Positions 1 to 10,994 of a stretch of 64,000 nucleotides of DNA are shown here, one piece after another (the stretch's first letter is position 1; the number at the start of each line of letters is the position of its first letter). Source of the stretch: Triglochin maritima (lineage: Eukaryota > Streptophyta > Magnoliopsida > Alismatales > Juncaginaceae); the NCBI GenBank assembly GCA_963682175.1, contig OY821784.1, positions 24,099,621-24,163,620 on the forward strand, in the 5' to 3' direction. Both the position numbers and the translations under genes were made by a program. Under the pieces are notes generated by a model. That model made no database searches. It saw only the letters and a list, made by a program, of their open reading frames with translations, and was not told the DNA's origin.

Positions 1-617
1 CGTGGAAGTGCAGATGCTCATCACTGATCCCTTTCGCTCGAGTAGTGGCGTGTGGGGTACGTCGTGTACTGTCCGTATGACCGTATGTGCCTATGGTAGG
101 TTTCCGAGGGAGACCCGTTATTGTTACTGGACTGATGTCCTTGGTGACCCTTTGAGGGTACTTGTGTTGTCGAACTGAGGTCCTGTTTACCCTTGGAGGG
201 ATTTAATGCATTGCAGATGTTGACATGACATGGTACTAGTATGATAGGTTCATTTACCGTATTGTTTCATTCATTTAGGCGAGCTTGGCATACGGGGCTT
301 CCTAATGGGAAACTCAGGTATCGTTGATTGATTCATGTTTCAGGACTGCAGTAGGTTTTGTCGGGTGGTGACAGCGACCACACACATTTTGGGGCCAGGA
401 TCCTCTCCGGACTCTTCGAGGAGGTCATGATTACTTGTACCTATCTTTCGTTGTATTATTGGAATCATGTATTTTGACAAACTCTGTTGTATTTTGGTGC
501 ACCGAATATTGATTTGTTTGAGTAACATTCCCATTGATGAGTTTTATCTGGTGATCTCTTGGTTGTTTAATTTTTAAAAAATTTCCACTGTTTCGGGATG
601 TTATAGGGGGTGTTACA
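1..617 (+). repeat. Element Z 5' LTR, 3' part only
   Basis: The end of an LTR whose start lies left of the window. It ends in TGTTACA just before a primer site matching plant initiator-Met tRNA, the usual layout of chromovirus-type Ty3/gypsy elements. The matching polypurine tract and 3' LTR start are at about 11531-11548. The two LTR pieces in the window cover different parts of the LTR, so they cannot be aligned for dating. No coding sequence is seen. Confidence 0.7.
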
Positions 618-620
618 ACT

Positions 621-634
621 TGGTATCATAGCAG
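621..634 (+). promoter_or_regulatory. Primer binding site of Z (initiator-Met type)
   Basis: TGGTATCATAGCAGG lies three bases after the LTR end. It matches the usual TGGTATCAGAGC primer site with one change. It would prime minus-strand DNA synthesis from tRNA-iMet. Confidence 0.75.
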
Positions 635-1879
635 GTCGGTCTCTAAAGTGTACAAAATCTGAAGACTCTCCAGTGGGGCATCTTGCCCAAACCCTATCGG
701 TAATTTCTTATCTTTTAGAATTGCATTTTGATAGTGCTAGATCATATTTGCACTGGTTAAATTACTTTCTGGTGGATTGCCTTGTGTACTTGGAGACCAA
801 ACCACCCAACCCTATCTGTGTCTATCATTTCCCTCACGTCCTCCCACGTTTTGGTGTCGAGATCTCCAATAAGTCGAGCTGGTTAAACAAGCAAGAAGTG
901 CAACTGCAAGAGGTGACTAGCTAGCAAGCATGGGAGGCGGCTGCAGCTGGATTCCAGCAAACTCCGGGGCCCTTCTCCATCAGTTTCAGGTATGCTCCTA
1001 CCCCTTCAACATAAGAGGATGTAGAGTGGGTGTTGGATGAAGTTTAGTGCATGACCATTGTGTTTGGTGATCTGAAGTTTGGTATGCACTAGTGGAGATC
1101 CACCGATTGTGTGGACTGTGGTGCACCATCCGAGTTCCAGAGGTGGCTGAAAACCTCCCTGTCTACCAGGACTTGGGCCTCATGCTTTCCTTGGTTGTTT
1201 GCTGGAGAAACCAGAGGAGATGGGCTAGAACATGGAGAGCTAGTTGGGGAGGTGTTTTGCTTGCATGTTGAGTGATGTGTTAATCACCTTGTGGTGTTGA
1301 ATTTTGTAATCTTTTGTGATGTTATGTTTATGCATGATATAATGATCAAGTCTCAATTTTTTTGTGAGATATGCTTACTGATATTAGATCTCATAATCAC
1401 GTGTTATTTCATGATTTCGATCAGGCATCATTCATATGACATGTTACTAATTTCAAATCTAGCTTCTTTGTGATCTGATTTTATGTTCAAGGAATGTTGC
1501 ATGTATCGTTTGGAATGTTAAGAGGAATTTATCATGTCTGATTTTATCCTTGTCATGACTAATCAATATATATACTTGGATTTGTAATTTCTCTAAGATA
1601 TATTCTTTACAGAATTTGAGCATAAGTTATATAGTTTAATTTAAACGTTGATGCAATTGGGTATAGATGCATGTAACAACTCAAATGTTGCTATGAGTTT
1701 CTTTAGTCTGATTTTATCCCAACAATGTTTAGTTATGGGTATGATCTGATTTCCATAAACCTTCTTTGACATGACTTGTTATGTCTTACATGAAACTATA
1801 TCAGAATTCGTATAAGAGCTATGCTACTTATCCTATGACGTCTAGTTTTGCACAAATCCTTAGGCAAGTAGATTTACAT

Positions 1880-2420
1880 GGGTTATGAATATGCTCAGAC
1901 TCCTGACTTCCAGATGTATGCTTTCCATGTTATATTATTGATATATTCATCTATTAATTCCTGTTCATATAATCTCGGACCACATTCTGAATCACAAGCT
2001 TCTAATGCATGTACGTTCTGAAATTATGATGTGTGCAATCGGTTGGATTATATGTGTTGTTGTGGTGACTTGTTGTTTGAGTTGATTTCCTTCCAGCAGT
2101 GACAAAAACACACTCATGATCTGATTTTGTATACCTTCTCTGATATTATCATTATGCTTTCTTTTAGAAATTAAATATGTACTCATCCATGACTTATGTA
2201 AGTCATTCCATGACTTATTCTATTGTGTGAATCCGAACGCATGCATGTATATTATTTTGGGATATATGTAGACTCCTGATCTCATATGCATGTTTCACCA
2301 TGTTGTGTTACTGATACGTACATTGTTTCATGTCCATTTTAATCTCTAATCATGTCCTGAGTTGCAAGATTCAAACACATTTATGTCCTTGAATTTATGA
2401 CTCATGCTATCGAATGCTTG
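1880..2420 (+). repeat. Imperfect direct repeat, period ~375 bp
   Basis: The block around 1884-2040 (GACTCCTGAC..., then a CCATGTTATATTATTGATA-like phrase) recurs at about 2261-2410 (GACTCCTGATC..., CCATGTTGTGTTACTGATA). The order of words is the same but many bases differ, so it is an old duplication inside the Z interior. Confidence 0.45.
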
Positions 2421-3041
2421 TAGTATTTTACTATGATATCTTTTACTATTGTACACATTCTATTACTCATTTTATGTTTAGATTGTTGTTAGGAAGTTAG
2501 ACGGGTACGCATGACATAGTTGTTGAAAACAAGAAATTGCACTACATGAAAAGGCTAATCGGACAATTTTGATTTTGCTATCTGCATGATACTATGCCCT
2601 GAAAAGTGGAAATCAGAAGTAACTTGCCATCCATCCATGTATGAATGCCTATCACTTGTATTATCATGATTGTTGATTCACATCATTTCATGCTCATATT
2701 TGTATCTTATATCCATTATATTACACCTAAGCAATGCTACGTGACGAGTTTTATGTTTAGTTTTCAGGAATAAAGAGGTTTGAAGAGAAGAGCCATGAAA
2801 GGATCCAAAAGCAGGAAAAAGGACTTAATTGTGAGACCTGGGGACTAAGATGCAAGGGAGAAGGACCTGATCGTAAGACCGAAGGACCTAAGAGCAAAAC
2901 AGAATACTCCACACCATCATGAGGAGTATTTTACCAATTCGAGTCGGGTCGGAGCTCCAACAAGTCAAGTAACCGCATCAAAGACCAACAATACCAGAAA
3001 GAAAAGCCCACAACAAATTCCAACACGATCTGAAGATTTTG

Positions 3042-3080
3042 GACCGCCAATTGGCGGTCTTGGACCGCTAATTGGCGGTC
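3042..3080 (+). promoter_or_regulatory. U3 palindrome pair
   Basis: GACCGCCAATTGGCGGTC (a perfect 18-base palindrome) at 3042-3059 is followed by GACCGCTAATTGGCGGTC at 3063-3080, a 21-base period. Nearly every LTR of this family in the window has one or two such units 80-120 bases upstream of its TATA box. A transcription-factor site or a cruciform is possible; the function is unknown. Confidence 0.75.
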
Positions 3081-3164
3081 CATATTGCTCAGGATCCGTC
3101 GAAATTTCTCCTGGACTTGTATTAATGTTCGTTTAGGCTATGTTTGGTATTGGTTTAGTCCCAC

Positions 3165-3208
3165 ATCGGGGGATTGTCCCCGATTAGCTTTTTCCATGCT
3201 TATAAATA
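3165..3208 (+). promoter_or_regulatory. Core promoter of A 5' LTR: GC stem and TATA box
   Basis: ATCGGGGGATTGTCCCCGAT (3165-3184) is an inverted repeat with a short loop. It comes after TTAGTCCCAC and is followed 17 bases on by TATAAATA (3201-3208). The arrangement is repeated in the other family LTRs, so transcription probably starts about 30 bases downstream. Confidence 0.75.
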
Positions 3209-4221
3209 GAACTCTTCACCTTCCATTGTAATTACCCATTGTTTGGTGGCATTCTCTCTACTAAGGAGTGAGCCTTGAAGCAATAACTCAAGGTGGAGAA
3301 GAGTGCTGCCTTCAATGTGAGTCATTGTTAATAAAATTTATTTGTTTCTTTTAATCTTGTTTTGTTATGTTGCTTGTTTTGTGTGGGTTGCTTTACTTTG
3401 TTTAATCTCTTGTTTAGTAATTTTAGTATCTTAGTTAAATGTTTTCTTTACTTAGTCTAATCAGTAGTGTAATGAGTACTGAGTAGTTTCATCCCCATTT
3501 TGGGGGGTGGAGAAATATGTGATATAATCATGTAGTGTATTAAGTGTGTGTTATCTTTATCCCTTGAGCTTTATATGATTTCCATAACCATGTAATGGGT
3601 TTTCACTCTTATCTTTGATATGCTAATGCTCTTGAATGAAGCTTAGCTTATGCTTTGATTAGTGGACCTATTTTATGGGGAATGATAAGGTTAGGATATG
3701 GATGAAGTTAATATTGGAAACACAATTTGTAGTGTATGTGCTCTTGTTGCCTTTACCTTAGCTAATGTCTTGTATGTTTTAATGATGTAGTGAAATCTTA
3801 ATTCATGTAGAGGCATAGTAGGGTATAGTCTTTATACATGAGTTCATGTAGCTTCATTCCAATTATTGTCTTGTATGTTTCAATGATGTAGTCTTATCTT
3901 AATTCATGTAGAGGCAAAGTTGGATGTAGTTTTATGATTTCATGCACTACATGTTGTGAGGAGCTTAATGAACACACACACACTTCTTTATGTTCACATT
4001 ATTTCTCTACCTCCTTTGGGGTTTAGTTTTCTTGCTTTTCTTCCATTTCCATTTGCACCTTAGTGTAGTTTAGTGTAACCAACCTTTCTTCCCTTTCTTT
4101 ACCTCTCGCCTTCGCACAAACCAAGTGTCGACACACCTCCCAGTGGACGACCTGTATTTGCCACCGCTTCAACGCGGCCGTGCACTTGCGGTTAAATATA
4201 AAACGAGATCAATCAAGTTTT

Positions 4222-4239
4222 TGGCGCCGTTGCCGGGGA
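4222..4239 (+). promoter_or_regulatory. Primer binding site of A (tRNA-Asp type)
   Basis: TGGCGCCGTTGCCGGGGA, six bases after the LTR end. This is the primer site typical of plant Athila/Tat elements, complementary to the 3' end of tRNA-Asp. Confidence 0.85.
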
Positions 4240-4374
4240 GGTGCTCTGTCCAGACCTTGGTTTGGACGATTCGAGGGGTTTTTGATTTTTTGTTTCCAGT
4301 TTTGTTTAGTTTCAGGGAACCAGAACATAAAGGGGAGGCTACTGGGAAAATTTGAGCAACAGAAGCCACAAAGA

Positions 4375-4414
4375 GACCGCCAATCAGCGGTTGGAGACTG
4401 CCAATTGGCGGCCT
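4375..4414 (+). promoter_or_regulatory. Leader palindromes in A
   Basis: ACCGCCAATCAGCGGT and ACTGCCAATTGGCGG sit in tandem about 140 bases after the primer site. They are near copies of the U3 palindrome but lie in the transcribed leader. The same pair occurs in the leaders of F, G and I. Their place suggests a dimerisation or packaging hairpin (inference). Confidence 0.55.
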
Positions 4415-5345
4415 GGTAAGGGCTTCCTGCTCTCAAATTTCTTCTGGTGGTTTATTACTTTACTTTAGTTATCTGGGACCCCAATTTTGCATGCTGTGAT
4501 CTTTAGTTTGCTCCCAGATTTAATTTCAATCCCCTTTAATCAACTTGGACCATAAAACTCAAAGCAAAAGATTAGACTTCTTGCCATCTAGGTGATGCAC
4601 CATTGGTAGACCTTGCATGCATTTGTCTTTTCTTTGCTTTACATTTTGTCGTTGATTGCTGGCGTGAGGTACGTGCACCCACATCCCTCATTCATGCATG
4701 TTTCGTTCATGCATTAGTTAGTAAGGTGCATCGGGACAAGAGTGAGAGAGCGTTTGATTGGAGCGATTGATTGCTAGATCGAGGATTAAATCGCTACTAA
4801 GGAGGGGTTGTCCCATAAAAGATAAGGTGGGGGATTTCATCACCCTTTCCTTGGCCCCAAAAATCACTCTTAATAAAGCCTTAACTATAAGCAAGTAGAC
4901 ATTGGCCCTAGGATTGCGGGTGCACTAGGAGAGTAATCTAGTTGAAACCGTCATGACCTGATCGGCGTTTCCTACCTTGTCGATAGTAGGAGGTACTGGA
5001 TCTCCAGATCTGGTATCACTTGCTGGGCATTGTGGTCCTCGTTGTAGGGAGGTGAGACGTGTCGAGGCTAGTGACCTCGAAGTTAGGCGTCGTCTAGCCT
5101 AAGGACCCATTGCCTTTCATTGTTTGAGCCGTGCTTGCTAGTTAGGCTTCTTCCTGATCCCTCTACCCACGCTAGCTTTAGGGATTCTTCCCTTCTCCTC
5201 TGAGTCATCTTCTTCTCACCTACTTCTACGTTTTAGTCTCCTCCCCTTTACACTCTCTAGTAGCGTTTTAGGGTCGAGTCGAGCACTTTTTGCGAGCTTG
5301 GCCTCGTGGTGGTGAGAGTGATCGACTCGAGAGTTCTTTGTTGAG
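4415..5345 (+). other. Long 5' leader of A
   Basis: About 0.9 kb of untranslated leader with no convincing reading frame. It holds GGTGGGGGATTTCATCACCC (about 4827), shared with I and G. Near its end is a 9-bp stem, TCGAGTCGA (5274-5282) with TCGACTCGA (5322-5330), closing a 39-base loop and finishing about 15 bases before the ATG. I has the same stem. Confidence 0.6.
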
Positions 5346-6835
5346 ATGGATGGTTACATGGGCGACCATCCATATGATTGTTGGGACCAGGACGATTCTC
5401 CCTGGTACTCCGGACCCATGCAACCTGGGGGGGCTCAGACTAACACCCTGTATGGTTGGGACGATCGCAATTTTGTGACTGAGCAGTCTTCATATTGGGG
5501 TAACATGAGAGAGGCACCGACTGCTAGATCACAATCTAGTTATGTCGGATCATATGCTGGTCAACAAACTGAGACATTACAGCAAACTTTGGCCTCTTTC
5601 ATGCGTATGGCAGACGACATGAGTGCACCGGCGGCTCCAGTAGCCGTACCGTGCGACTGTTGTGGGTTGAGTGGTCATGTTATCAGGGAATGTCCTTATG
5701 TTCCCTCTGAGCCTGAGTATGAGCATACCTTTTCCCAAAATGCTCAATGTGACCATTACGCATCCGCGTACAACCCAAGAGTGATGGATTCATGGGGAGA
5801 CAATTCTTATTCAAATTCTTATACTTCATGTTCACCCAGTATCCTCCTCCCGAATACCCAGAATTCTACCAACACCCCACTCCAAATCATTGGACTCATT
5901 CTCAGCCAATCAACACCAAACCTCAAAATTTCCCAAGCTCTGACTTGGACCTCATCGTTGACCGCATACCTGATTCCTTGAAACAAACTTTCCTTACGTT
6001 CATGGAAACCACTCAACAGTCCATACAAAATATGACACTGCAAGTGAGTCAAATGTCGCAGAAATTACGTGAATGTGAGGAGAGTAACCTTTCTTGTCAA
6101 CATGAGGATTCTTGTTTTGATATCGAACCACCACCACATCCACAAATTCAAAGCACAACCTTTCAAAGTCAAACTCCTTGTCAGTCTGAGGGACTTGGGG
6201 TTTCAATTCACGATCACTTAGTGGAGGATTCGATTCAAATTGAGAATAACTTGGACCAGCTTCATTATGAGTCGGCACAGGATTGTGCCTTATCTTTTTG
6301 TCCCGTGGCCCTTGAGCCACATGATCTTCATTTTGATCCTCTTAAGGACCCACCTCTGGTGGAGCAAGAGCTCCCTAGTACCCTCAATTTCAAACAACCT
6401 GATGAGAGTTTGCCTCTCACTATTGTTCCTGATCATCTTGGAAATGATGGAACATCAAACAACTACATTGCTCATGAGGGTATTAGGAGTTCCTTGGAGG
6501 ATACCTTGGGTATGAGACCCACTTCCTGTTCTCGTGGTGAGTTGGACATGCATAACGAGGTGCTTGACCTCGTTCCAACCCACCAGCCTGTTGGTTGGAG
6601 AGTTTGGATTGATGATCATAACTTCAGTTCCGCAACGGGAGAGATTCTTCTTCCGTTGCCCCTTACTTCCCAAACTCTCGAGAGGTTCAAGCTCTTTCAG
6701 TTTGATCCTTTGAATGAGACGCCTTTGCGTCCAATTCACGAACCTCTCATTTCATCTGGTGCTCTTTGTGAAGGGGGCCCACGCATGAGTATTTTGGCCC
6801 CGCGTGGTGTCATGTTCCCTTTCCAAGTGCATTGA
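5346..6835 (+). pseudogene. Zinc-knuckle/tail protein of element A (one-base frameshift)
   Basis: A single coding region of about 495 codons broken by one missing base near 5836. Comparison with the intact J copy shows the frame moving from the 5346 frame to the 5792 frame. The first half begins MDGYMGDHPYDCWDQD and has a CX2CX4HX4C zinc knuckle (CDCCGLSGHVIREC, about residues 101-114). A Tyr/Pro-rich stretch and a predicted helix (SLKQTFLTFMETTQQS) follow. The second half is the acidic tail domain with VGWRVWIDDHNF and ends MFPFQVH. The knuckle suggests a Gag-like nucleic-acid binder. No Gag core, protease or polymerase is present. The start was chosen because the same Met heads the frame in G and lies just after the leader stem. 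Confidence 0.8.
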
Positions 6836-6847
6836 CCCACTCTTGAG

Positions 6848-6886
6848 GTTCCCATTTGATGTCTTTTGACAAATGAAGATGGGAAC
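6848..6886 (+). promoter_or_regulatory. Post-stop hairpin of A
   Basis: GTTCCCAT (6848-6855) pairs with ATGGGAAC (6879-6886); inside it TGTC-TTTT-GACA forms a tetraloop hairpin. It begins 12 bases after the stop codon. The same structure follows the tail frame in D, F, G, I and J, with a compensatory change in F. Confidence 0.65.
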
Positions 6887-8417
6887 TTATGTTTGTACAT
6901 AGTTATATATAAAAAAAAAGTTCAATAAAAGTCTCCTTCAGTGATCATCGATTGTTGTGAGCCCCAACCCTTGTGTATTTGGGCTCCATTTCTTTCATGT
7001 ATTTGTACCCTTTCTTTAGCATCTCACAGGTTTTGAGGGAATTTGGGTTGTGTCCATCAACATAGCCATACACTTCCCTTTGTACTTCACGTTGGTGAGA
7101 TCTCTCCTTTTTCATGCATAAATCCATGTAGTATCTTGCTTGCATTCATTGAGGACAATGCATGAAGTAGGTGTGGGGGGGTGTTTTACGTGTGTACATA
7201 GTTGAGTCTTTTTCCTTTGATTTTGTTTTCTTTTGTTTGCATTGTTAGGGTCATGATAGTGTGCTGCATTTAATATCGATATATCTGCTTGCCATGATCC
7301 TTGGGTGACTTGTCTTCTTTTGCTTGCCTAGTGCTTCAAAATTTTCACATTTCATTCAAAATCTTCATGTGTTTTCGAAAGAAAATGTTTTGTGGGTTTT
7401 GCGTGTGTTTAGCATGTGCAAAACCGTTGAGAGGCAAAGTAAAAAGAAAGCTCCCAAAATTGTCTTGAACTTGATGCATTAGGATATCTAGTACGTGGCT
7501 TTAGGATTTATCGAGTCGTTAGGATGCACCCCAGTTTTCCTTTGGGGGTGAGTAATCATAGGGTTTCAGTGCTCAAACATTCAAAGAAGTCCACCCTGAA
7601 CCTAGTGAGTCAATAATTCGTGTTTGTTAATTTAGGAAGTTTGTTGTAGTCAAGGACCCTCTTAATCTTGTTGTGAGACATTAGTGTAAAGGTTTTGGTT
7701 CATGTGTAGATAAGAAATAAGTGAGTAGATGTTCTCTCTTCTCGCACGGCTCCTATCACTCGGGAAAGTAGGTCTGAGGGGACTTTGTGCCTGGTGCTTT
7801 CGAGTCATCTGACTTGGGATGCGCCGACCGAACTCCCGTTACACGGGTGGTAGGGATTGCCCTATGTGGAGATTTGGGGAAAGGTGTACGTGATAGTGTA
7901 AGTCTTCATGGGCAATGATGCACGAAACCTGACCCTGGGAGAATGAAGCTCCAACTAATAAAAAGAAAAAAAAATTATGTGAAAAGAAACAAAAAGAAAA
8001 AAAATGGTATTGCAAATAAGAACCTTAATGGACCTTACACTTTGTATCACTTGAGGATCTTGAGGTTGTCCATGTCTTTTACTTAATTCCTTATTTAACT
8101 TGCACGAATGGTTTATTAGGCTAGGTGTGGACTGATTACCTATATAGAGTCGGCCCGTAGGATTACCGCGTCCATTGATCGACAAAATATTTCCAACGAG
8201 TCGAGGTCTAGATTGAATAATGCATCTTGTTCGGATTTTGTGGGTATATCCGCTGAAAACCCTCAGGAGACAACACTCCTCCTCCTTGGCAACAAAGAGG
8301 TTTAACGGCTTGTTGCACGTGCTAAGTGCAACTGTGATTCCTACGAAAGTGAGTTAGGATTTCTTGTTTCTCGTTTGCTTTTCTCTTTCTTTGTTTTGCT
8401 CGGGACTAGCAAAAACT
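6887..8417 (+). other. 3' non-coding region of A with internal polypurine tract
   Basis: About 1.5 kb without a reading frame, well conserved in all copies. GAGGACAATGCATGAAG (7151-7167) leads into a purine tract at 7168-7181 (TAGGTGTGGGGGGG), the wording usual near the 3' end of Athila/Tat coding regions. A second tract at the LTR edge is about 1.25 kb further on. Small A-rich runs occur at 7963-8005. Confidence 0.6.
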
Positions 8418-8433
8418 TAGGTGTGCGGGTATT
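8418..8433 (+). promoter_or_regulatory. Terminal polypurine tract of A
   Basis: TTAGGTGTGCGGGTAT directly before the 3' LTR. Other copies read GTGTGGGGGTAT, so A carries a G-to-C change inside the tract. It would prime plus-strand DNA. Confidence 0.7.
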
Positions 8434-9955
8434 TGATTGACATCATTTCATGCTCATATTTCTATCTTATATCCATTATATTACACCTAAGCAATGCTAC
8501 GTGACGAGTTTTATGTTTAGTTTTCAGGAATAAAGAGGTTTGAAGAGAAGAGCCATGAAAGGATCCAAAAGCAGGAAAAAGGACTTAATTGTGAGACCTG
8601 GGGACTAAGATGCAAGGGAGAAGGACCTGATCGTAAGACCGAAGGACCTAAGAGCAAAACATAATACTCCACACCATCATGGGGAGTATTTTACCAATTC
8701 GAGTCGGGTCGGAGCTCCAACAAGTCAAGTAACCGCATCAAAGACAAACAATACCAGAAAGAAAAGCCCACAACAAATTCCAACACGATCCGAAGATTTT
8801 GGACCGCTAATTGGCAGTCCATATTGCTCAGGATCCGTCGAAATTTCTCCTGGACTTGTATTAATGTTCGTTTAGGCTATGTTCTGTATTGGTTTAGTCC
8901 CACATCAGGGGATTGTCCCCGATTAGCTTTTTCCATGCTTATAAATAGAACTCTTCACCTTCCATTGTAATTACCCATTGTTTGGTGGCATTCTCTCTAC
9001 TAAGAAGTGAGCCTTGAAGCAATAACTCAAGGTGGAGAAGAGTGCTGCCTTCAATGTGAGTCATTGTTAATAAAAGTTTATTTGTTTCTTTTAATCTTGT
9101 TTTGTTATGTTGCTTGTTTTGTGTGGGTTGCTTTACTTTGTTTAATCTCTTGTTTAGTAATTTTAGTATCTTAGTTAAATGTTTTCTTTACTTAGTCTAA
9201 TCAGTAGTGTAATGAGTACTGAGTAGTTTCATCCCCATTTTGGGTGGTGGAGAAATATGTGATATAATCATGTAGTGTATTAAGTGTGTGTTATCTTTAT
9301 CCCTTGAGCTTTATATGATTTCCATAACCATGTAATGGGTTTTCACTCTTATCTTTGATATGCTAATGCTCTTGAATGAAGCTTAGCTTATGCTTTGATT
9401 AGTGGACCTATTTTATGGGGAATGATAAGGTTAGGATATGGATGAAGTTAATATTGGAAACACAATTTGTAGTGTATGTGCTCTTGTTGCCTTTACCTTA
9501 GCTAATGTCTTGTATGTTTTAATGATGTAGTGAAATCTTAATTCATGTAGAGGCATAGTAGGGTATAGTCTTTATACTTGAGTTCATGTAGCTTCATTCC
9601 AATTATTGTCTTGTATGTTTTAATGATGTAGTCTTATCTTAATTCATGTAGAGGCAAAGTTGGATGTAGTTTTATGATTTCATGCACTACATGTTGTGAG
9701 GAGCTTAATGAACACACACACACTTCTTTATGTTCACATTATTTCTCTACCTCCTTTGGGGTTTAGTTTTCTTGCTTTTCTTCCATTTCCATTTGCACCT
9801 TAGTGTAGTTTAGTGTAACCAACCTTTCTTCCCTTTGTTTACCTCTCGCCTTTGCACAAACCAAGTGTCGACACACCTCCCAGTGGACGACCTGTATTTG
9901 CCACCGCTTCAACGCGGCCGTGCACTTGCGGTTAAATATAAAACGAGATCAATCA
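8434..9955 (+). repeat. Element A 3' LTR
   Basis: 1522 bases, nearly identical to the 5' LTR. It has a single palindrome unit (8802-8819) instead of two, and a base change in the GC stem upstream of TATA. After AATCA the Z interior resumes with ATTGC. Confidence 0.9.
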
Positions 9956-10374
9956 ATTGCATTGTGGGATCTTATATTATTAATATAGTCTCAATCTTAA
10001 TATGTTTAATATTTAGTGCAAGTAATGTAAATTTCAAGTGCTTACATACGATTATAGGTTGAGTTTGCAGCCACGATGTCGTGCCTGATGAGGCCTGAAA
10101 TCAGCCACGTTATAGTATCATATTTTTCCTAATTATATTTAGATTCGTGCTTGAATAAATTCAAAACCCATGTATGTGTTACTATAGATTGAAGTAAATG
10201 TTGTATAATTATCTCATCATGACCCATTGCTCCTGTTGGTTGCATGTTCGATTTCCATGATCCATGATTACAATAGCATGTGCTTTACCAAATTTATTAT
10301 AATTGTTGTTGTTGTTGTTATGGGTATGCTGATGTAGGTGCATGCGAGTAAGTTTATGTTGTGATCTTATGACT

Positions 10375-10985
10375 ATGATTTCATGATTTAGTTGTTGTCT
10401 AGATACATCATGCACATGTATATTTAACCATCAAAATCTTATTATAATCACATATTTAATTTGTTGTCCTCATAAATCATGTACATGTAAATATAGAAAT
10501 CCATGGAGATCTTGTTATTATAACATGATTTAATTGGTACCTAGATATATCTTGGGCATGAGTATTGTCTATCAAGATCTTGTAATTATTTCCATGTTTT
10601 ATTTTCTATCCTCATACATCATGCGCATGAAGACATATTCCCATTGCGATCATGTCCTCATTCCATAACTGATTTGCTGTCCTCATACCCTCATCTGCAT
10701 GTAGAGGTATATAAATCTACGGAGATCTTGTTATCATTGTATGATTTAATTGTTGAGTAGATGCATCTTGTGCATATGTATGATATATCGAGATCTAGTA
10801 TTATTACATGCTTTATTGCTTTCTATACACGTCATGTGCATGTAGATATATATCCATTGAGATCTTGTTTTCATTCCATGATTTATTTGCTGCCTAAATA
10901 TACGATGTGCATGTATGTTTATCTATAGAGAGCTTGTAATTCCTTCTTCATTTAATTATTGTCTTGACACATTTCATGTATGTTA
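10375..10985 (+). repeat. Degenerate tandem repeat, ~70 bp unit, about 9 copies
   Basis: Each unit has TGATTTAATTGTTGTCTAGA-like words, then ATACATCATGTGCATGTA, then ATCTATGGAGATCTTG. Unit starts fall near 10381, 10450, 10526, 10595, 10668, 10742, 10811, 10880 and 10947. The copies are diverged, so the array is old. Confidence 0.6.
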
Positions 10986-10994
10986 TGTATATTT

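Larger units (their letters stand above)
618..2673 (+). mobile_element. Element Z internal region, left part (non-coding, LARD-like)
   Basis: About 2 kb between the Z primer site and the insertion of element A. No frame resembles gag, protease, RT or integrase; the longest open frame (610-924) starts inside the LTR and matches nothing I recognise. The stretch is AT-rich with recurring phrases such as TCTGATTTTAT and CATGACTT. With the right part (9956-11547) the Z interior is about 3.6 kb of non-coding DNA between proper LTRs, primer site and polypurine tract, which fits a large retrotransposon derivative moved by a chromovirus. Confidence 0.6.
2674..4215 (+). repeat. Element A 5' LTR
   Basis: 1542 bases, starting TGATT and ending AATCA. 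U3 holds two palindrome units (3042-3080), a GC stem (3165-3184) and a TATA box (3201). Further on are a conserved TCCCCATTTTGGGG stem (about 3490), a CA microsatellite and a U5 end with GTGTCGACACACCTCCC. It is inserted in the Z interior. Confidence 0.9.
2674..9955 (+). mobile_element. Element A: full-length non-autonomous TGATT-family LTR retrotransposon
   Basis: A complete element of about 7.3 kb inside Z. Both LTRs are present (2674-4215 and 8434-9955), with an Asp-type primer site after the first and a polypurine tract before the second. Flanking five-base sequences are ATTGT and ATTGC, a target duplication with one change. The interior has one frame with a zinc knuckle and tail domain and no protease, RT or integrase, so movement needs enzymes from elsewhere, such as an E-like relative. 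By eye the LTRs differ at roughly 16-18 sites plus one 21-base unit, so the insertion is fairly young. Confidence 0.9.

Noticed and set aside
610..924. 104-residue open frame after the Z LTR
   Set aside because: Begins inside the LTR end and primer site and shows no Gag-like or other domain.
3042..3080. CRISPR-like palindromic repeats
   Set aside because: Units are adjacent and few, with no spacers or cas genes, in a plant genome.
4222..4239. Possible tRNA gene at the Asp-like sequences
   Set aside because: Only the 18-base 3' complement is present, placed as a primer site; no cloverleaf.
4125..4436. Cluster of overlapping frames on both strands around the A primer site
   Set aside because: They run through LTR end, primer site and leader palindromes; the palindromes make both strands open. 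No protein domain.
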